From: Pyrus communis
Taxonomy: Eukaryota > Streptophyta > Magnoliopsida > Rosales > Rosaceae
Assembly: GCF_963583255.1 (NCBI RefSeq)
Contig: NC_084807.1
Location: forward strand, 1,378,872 to 1,442,871
Direction: 5' to 3'
Length of the DNA: 64,000 nt
Notes under the pieces: generated by a model
The model's database searches: none
Told to the model about the DNA's origin: nothing
Seen by the model: only the letters and a program-made list of their open reading frames with translations
Made by a program: the position numbers and the translations under genes
Shown: positions 59,290-64,000 of the stretch, piece by piece
How positions within the stretch are numbered: the stretch's first letter is position 1
Layout: every line of letters begins with the position of its first letter

Positions 59290-59512
59290 ATTTGATTCCC
59301 TTGAGAATTCAAATTATGAGAATCTTAAAGAATCTTTATATTTTAACGGTTTATCGTAAATTCTGCGATTAGAAATTATTTTAAATTTTTTATTTAAAAT
59401 TAAACATAAATAATATATAATAAAAACTGATTGCATAATATACAATAAACGACCATAATATGAGGATCATAAGATCCTCGTAAAGCCAATGCAAAAAGGA
59501 TCCTCATTCAGA
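59290..59512. mobile_element. MITE-like element upstream of reductase H
   Basis: Core 'ttaacggtttatcgtaaattctgcg' and AAATTTTTTATTTAAAATTA, related to 34660-34838. It sits between 'ttttgtaatg' and 'gcaagtcattg', whereas in C the element lies a few bases further, after 'gtcattgttta'. Confidence 0.65.
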
Positions 59513-59826
59513 AATGGCAAGTCATTGTTTATTTTGAATGTTGACTAAACATGTGTTGGGCAGGATATTTCAAATTCAAACACTTCGCAAACATTTCAAC
59601 ACCTAATCAGAAATGATTCAAAAAGCCAGTTTTTCCATGCCTTCACGAGCTTATTTATTTATTTTGGAAAATTGTCTTTATTTTTTATTTTTAGTCAAGA
59701 ATAAAACTTCATTAATTAAAGGGGAATACCATTTATGCTTGAAAGGCCTAAACCTAAACAAAAAACAAAACTCAACACAACAAAGCAATATATAAAATAA
59801 AAGACAGGCCCAAAAAGGAGAGCTAC
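59513..59826. other. Upstream flank of H
   Basis: Paralogous to parts of 34850-35960 upstream of C. No gene. Confidence 0.6.
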
Positions 59827-60061
59827 TGATAGACCGTTGATCGACCTTGACTCTTAAGCTGCCATAGAAGTAGAGAGAGAATATGAACAAGAAGGAACAA
59901 TAATATTTTCATCATATCCAATTGTATCCTACACTTCCTGCTACATAGCAACTAACCCCAACAACCTTTACCAATTACAACTAACTCGCAACTTTTACAA
60001 CTAATACAGTTTTATTCACTAATATGATGACACTTGGCACTGTCCCAATTGTCATACAACA
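59827..60061 (-). repeat. Short LTR of a gypsy element tail
   Basis: Begins TGATAGACCGTTGATCG and ends near CATACAACA, adjoining a polypurine-like C-run (plus strand, 60094-60117) and then gypsy pol on the minus strand. The arrangement fits pol, then polypurine tract, then 3' LTR. No second LTR was found. Confidence 0.6.
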
Positions 60062-60117
60062 ACCTTTACCCTCATATTCCTATCATTTACTAACCCCCCC
60101 CCCCCCCCCCTCCCCCC

Positions 60118-60595
60118 TCTTTGAAATTAGCCTTGTCCTCAAGGCTGGAAGTCAGGAAATCGAGCTTTCAAATCATCCAAACTCTCCCAAGATATATCTG
60201 CAACATGATGATTTTGCCAATGCACCAAGACTTCAGTGACTGAAGTCGAACCTCGTTGAATTACCCTTTGATCCAAGATAGTTGTTGGTTCATCTTAAAT
60301 CAAACCCGCATCATGAACTGATGGTAGTGGCAAAGTAGTAGAGGCTGACGTGCCCAGTTGTTTCTTGAGACAAGAAACATGGAAAACTGGGTGAATCTTA
60401 GAATGAGGTGGCAACTTTAATTTGTAAGCCACAGGTCCGACCTTAGCAATAATCTCAAAGGGTCCATAAAACCGGGGATGCACTTTATGTTAAGGATGTA
60501 AAGCCAGTGACTTTTGTTGGTAAGGTACCAACCGGAGATACACAAAATCACCAATTTCAAAAGATCTTCCAGTTCTATGTTTTCCTGCTTGACTT
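60118..60595 (-). pseudogene. Ty3/gypsy pol C-terminal remnant
   Basis: Reading on the minus strand: [44 protein letters not shown], then HWQNHHVADISWESLDDLKA, i.e. the integrase C-terminal end and a chromodomain-like tail. At least one in-frame stop (about 60490) and a frame change are present. It is cut off at 60596, where the reductase-flank repeat begins, so everything upstream of the integrase C-terminus is lost. Confidence 0.85.
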
Positions 60596-60990
60596 TTTGT
60601 GAGTTGAAGGTCCTGAACTACATCTAGCTTATTTAGTCAAAGAAATCTGCTGTGTCCTTCCTTATAGGGAGTGACTAAGGGCAATTTGAACATTTAGCTA
60701 GGACCAACTCTGTGCTATCACCGGAAGTTCATAAGAATTGACTATGCGTTCGTACGAAGGCATGTTGCATAGGCACTTGCCGCCTGACGTTTGCAGCCGC
60801 AGACACATTGAAGAACGACGATATTGGGGAAAGAAATCTTAATTTGCAAGATATATCAAGAGTGCCTCAATTAGGATTTCTTTGAAGACAGTAAAGACAA
60901 TTTCAACTTGAACTATTTCATTTAGAGTTATTGTGCAACATTATTAATTACACATGAGCCATACATCAAAGATCTTAAGCAACTCCTGAG
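60596..60990. repeat. Partial 3'-flank block near reductase I
   Basis: Starts abruptly at 'gtgagttgaaggtcctgaac' and matches the B flank from 22266 and the F flank. It has no intact neighbour; the gypsy tail replaces the left part. Confidence 0.75.
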
Positions 60991-61649
60991 TTTTTAAATT
61001 TAAACTCACTCATTTCTTTTTTCTCCCTCCTCCCCTCTCTCTCCAAATATATCTCTGTCTCTCTCTCTTTTCTTCTTTCTCTCTCCTCTTTTTTTTTTTT
61101 TTTTTTTACTTTTTTCGTCTCTCCTCCAATCCATTCTCTTCATTTTCTCGGTTCTTTCTCTCACTTCTCTTCCTCTCTATCTCGTCCGATCCTCTCACTT
61201 CTTTCTCTTTCTTTCAATCATCTTTACTTTCTTTCCTCCTCTCTCCTATTTCTCCCTCTCCTACGGCCCCCTCTTTTTAGATCTCTTTATCTAGTTTAAG
61301 TCGTAAGATTTAAAATTTTTAAATCGCAAACCAATTAAGTTTTTTAGTCTTAAAGAAAATTGTTTTCAAGAAATGTTCTTAAGAAAAGTTATGAGAAATG
61401 ATAAAAAATTTCAAATAGGATACCAAACAAGCGTTTCTCAAGTACTAAAACGGCTTACCAAGATGTTATATATTAATAGGATCTTGGCATGCGTAGTAAC
61501 CCAAAATATCCTCAGACGCGAATATTGCAAATAATATACAAGACGGAAATTTTAAAACCTCAGATAGAAAGGTACCAATAATGCCTGTAAACCTGCTCCA
61601 TCCTTAAAAGTGCCTCTAGAACTTAGAAAAGAGTAACATACAACAAATC
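60991..61649. other. CT-rich tract and intergenic DNA
   Basis: A strongly pyrimidine-rich stretch (61010-61275) carries a poly-T of about 20. The piece at 61465-61550 matches 41930-42020. No gene. Confidence 0.5.
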
Positions 61650-62520
61650 GATTGTATTAGCATATAGCAACTTCTCTGGAAGCTTGGGAACATGGAAGAG
61701 ATCCCGCAGAATTTTCACTGCGTCAGAACAGTGTGTTACTCTTCCAACTAGACAGTATCTCCCGCTAGCCGAAGCATTCTCAAAGGCGAAAATATGAGCA
61801 GTGGCAACATCTTTAAAATCAACTCATCTATTAGTTATATTTGGAAATCTTTAGGCTCGTGCATCAATTAAATATCAACAAGGAGACTTTCTTAGCAGAT
61901 TCAATCATGACCTTTTAATTTATGATCACTATATACACCTCCATGATACCCTTTCTCTTTTACACGAAACTCTACTATATATCGCCAATTCACAGTAGTC
62001 TTTATCTCATATATACCAAGGAGTACATTACCCATGTAAAGTGACATGTCAACATAGTGAGTACAATGCCTCCAAACCATTATTCAAGATGTGCTCAAGG
62101 ATCAGTGCTTATATAATTGGAGACAAGGATTTAATAGTCCACTCGTCTGTATGCACAAGTGGAAAGAGTAAATCTCTAAACTCATGAAATTTTATAGATT
62201 TCTATGAGGAGTGTTCTGCACTGATGAGGATTTAGTCGAGAAAGTGTAATCTGTGTATTATGCTTCTCTTATGTAGTGGATCCTGCCCTCAAAATACGTT
62301 TTCCAGTAGGAATGATTACTTTATCAAATCATGCAATATATCAATGAGTTTACAAGTTTCAGAACACGTTCCACGCTTGTGTTCAGAATTGACAGTAAGA
62401 GAGAACCAATCACCAGTCCTGGATTTATTGTAACAATGTCGATTCCGTTTCTCTTTTGCAAACTTCCAGGCAGCTTCCTCAGCCAAGGTCCTTGAAATCG
62501 GATACCAAAGCTGTTGAAGG
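61650..62520 (-). pseudogene. Reductase I: relic of exons 4 and 5
   Basis: Exon 4 (about 62385-62515) keeps [20 protein letters not shown], but then an extra base shifts the frame; the next frame continues with NGIDIVTINPGLVIG. Exon 5 (about 61670-61835) reads FKDVATAHIFAFENASASG and ends with KILRDLFHVPKLPEK. The Lys of the Tyr-x-x-x-Lys pair is replaced by Arg (YPISR). No exons 1-3 or 6 were found. The wording (AFENAS, VTHCSDAVKIL) places it in a different subgroup from A-H, nearer to authentic PAR proteins. Confidence 0.8.
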
Positions 62521-63259
62521 AAAAATCCTAGTAAACACAATGATTATGCACTTAAAGCATGAAATATTTAACTCTTACACAATTAAGATTAGTCATTTAC
62601 TTGAGGGTATGCCAACAACTAGACCAGAGCCAACAAAAGATGAGCATCATTTGTGTCACGACAAATAATTATTCGTTTCAATTTACATCTAAATATGACA
62701 TAACAAGCTAAAAAACCTAAAAGAGATCAAATTTAAGCACATTACAAGGTGAAGTAACAAGTAATGCATCTTGGGCAAAGCCTATTTTGTAATTAAAAAT
62801 AGGATGAGAAGTGCACATCGGTGACGACTCGAGTTCCCTCTCCTCCTTTTCATAACCCTAGTCACTATTAATGTCGTTGCCCAGTTGCCTCTCAAACTCA
62901 AGAGATTTTTCGATATGTAAGACCTGATACATTAAATGTCATAATACAATTTGTGAAAAAATTAAATAAAAAAAAAGTATACCGATGTGTTTTTGACACA
63001 CTGAAAATTTATCCTCAAACTCACCCTTCCAACTTTGGTGATGGACAAAAAATCCACTTCTCCCTCCGCATTCCATCCAGCATTATCCCAAAAGTCCCAC
63101 GCTCCCTTTCCACGCGCGAAGGCCACTTTCGCTCCCAAAATTCCGTTACTACCCGCCATCCAAAGGCGCAAAAAAATTCTCAGCCCTCCAACCAAAGTAT
63201 CTCCATCCTGCAAAACTCCTCCCTTCTCTCTCTCTCTCTCTCTCCCCTCTCTCTACACA
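62521..63259. other. Intergenic; leader of the right-hand gene
   Basis: No gene is recognised up to about 63000. A CT repeat at 63225-63252 precedes the ATG at 63260 and is likely the 5' leader of the next gene. Confidence 0.5.
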
Positions 63260-63571
63260 ATGGCTCTCTTCACTTCGATCTCCTCCTCAACCCTCTGCCT
63301 CTCCGCCTCAATCCATCCCATCGGGCCGTCGAACACCTCTAAACGGTTCTCTCGTCCCATCGCCGCTTCTTCTCTGAGCTCCCCACCGTCTCCGGAATCA
63401 AAATCAACGGCCCCAAAACAAACCGTAGTCTCCTCCTCCACTGAAACTTCACCAAACCATTTTAATGGTGCGTCCTCTAGACCCCCCGAGCCGGCGGGCT
63501 TCAACTACGCCCTTGCCAACGGCAACCCCTTTGTCCGGTTTGCCCGTGCCGCTGAGTCTTCCATTGAAAGG
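63260..63571 (+). CDS. Exon 1 of a probable plastid membrane protein (UPF0114-like?)
   Basis: A 104-codon first exon begins MALFTSISSSTLCLSASIHP, Ser/Thr-rich and poor in acidic residues, like a chloroplast transit peptide. It ends in NPFVRFARAAESSIER directly at an AGG|GTAACT donor (63571/63572). The NPxVRFxRxxESSIERV pattern is what I recall preceding the first membrane segment in plant UPF0114 (YqhA-like) plastid proteins; that assignment is tentative. The frame is open upstream to 63035, but the start at 63260 follows a CT-rich leader and gives the better N-terminus. Remaining exons lie outside the window. Confidence 0.6.
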
Positions 63572-64000
63572 GTAACTGAATTTTTAATTTGTGTATCAGT
63601 CACTGTACTTGCTTCTTAATTGTTATATTGGGATTTTTGGAATTTGGATGTGACAGAAAGAGTGAATTTTCCTCTTTCTTTCTCTCATTTTTGTAGTTGC
63701 AGAGGAGGTTCTTCTTAATTTAGGGGCCGTTTGATACCATTTCGTTTACAGTCTTCGATTATGTGACTTTTTTCCGCCATAGCTTGTGTTAATTTTTTGA
63801 TGTCACGTTGGGGTTCAAGTATTCTCTAATGAATTTCTTTCACTTTGATTAAAAGAAAAATAACAGAGGAGGGGTTTGGATAGCTTGGAGGTCCTAGTTG
63901 TGAATTTTTCGATAATTGACGGATTAGTGTTTAACAGATTACTGCTAAGAAATAAGAAGAATCAATAAGTTAGTCCTACTGAAGCAAATGAACTCGTAGT
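63572..64000 (+). other. Intron 1 of the right-hand gene (start)
   Basis: Begins GTAACT, T-rich, without open frames of interest; no acceptor and second exon could be recognised before the end of the window. Confidence 0.5.

Overview
This is a plant nuclear window: AT-rich, intron-bearing genes with GT..AG junctions, plastid-targeting-like N-termini and dense, nested plant transposons. A eudicot is clear. A woody Rosaceae (apple/pear type) is my guess from the look of the repeats and is not proven by anything here.

The backbone is a same-strand (minus) tandem array of short-chain dehydrogenase/reductases of the cinnamoyl-CoA-reductase-like / phenylacetaldehyde-reductase-like family. Four copies have complete 321-codon reading frames by my splice reconstruction: A (6595-9443, six exons), B (23155-24769), C (32878-34493) and H (57510-59133), the last three with five exons. 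Five more are broken: D (36600-37960), E (exon relics at 40535-40720 and 41586-41690), F (45338-49208, cut by an LTR retrotransposon), G (orphan exon 1 at 50560-50678) and I (61650-62520). Copies B, C, F and H also share kilobase-scale 3' flanks, so the duplication unit was larger than the gene. Copies A and D keep an intron near the 3' end that B, C, F and H lack.

A second duplicated block (38064-40470 and 42025-44475) carries two intronless BLUS1-like STE20-family kinase genes that are truncated after the kinase domain and have odd catalytic and activation-loop motifs. Other gene content is a decayed CRR2-like PPR-DYW gene (4585-5568), an LRR receptor fragment (40710-41027), and exon 1 of a probable plastid membrane protein at the right edge (63260-63571).

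The rest is mobile DNA and its remains: a 31-32 bp minisatellite (1-1505); a LINE (13138-19990) split by a 2.0 kb solo LTR with 5-bp target duplications; a gypsy gag/RT remnant (26589-27400); a Helitron ending at 31570; a 2.2 kb non-autonomous LTR element in copy F; a 963 bp foldback element with 9-bp target duplications; a second, reverse-oriented solo LTR (53124-55451); a gypsy 3' tail (59827-60595); and several MITE families. Because the reductase paralogs share flanks, several insertions have empty sites elsewhere in the same window, which lets the duplications and insertions be ordered.

I found no tRNA, rRNA or CRISPR. Functional names come from remembered family motifs; exon coordinates are manual.
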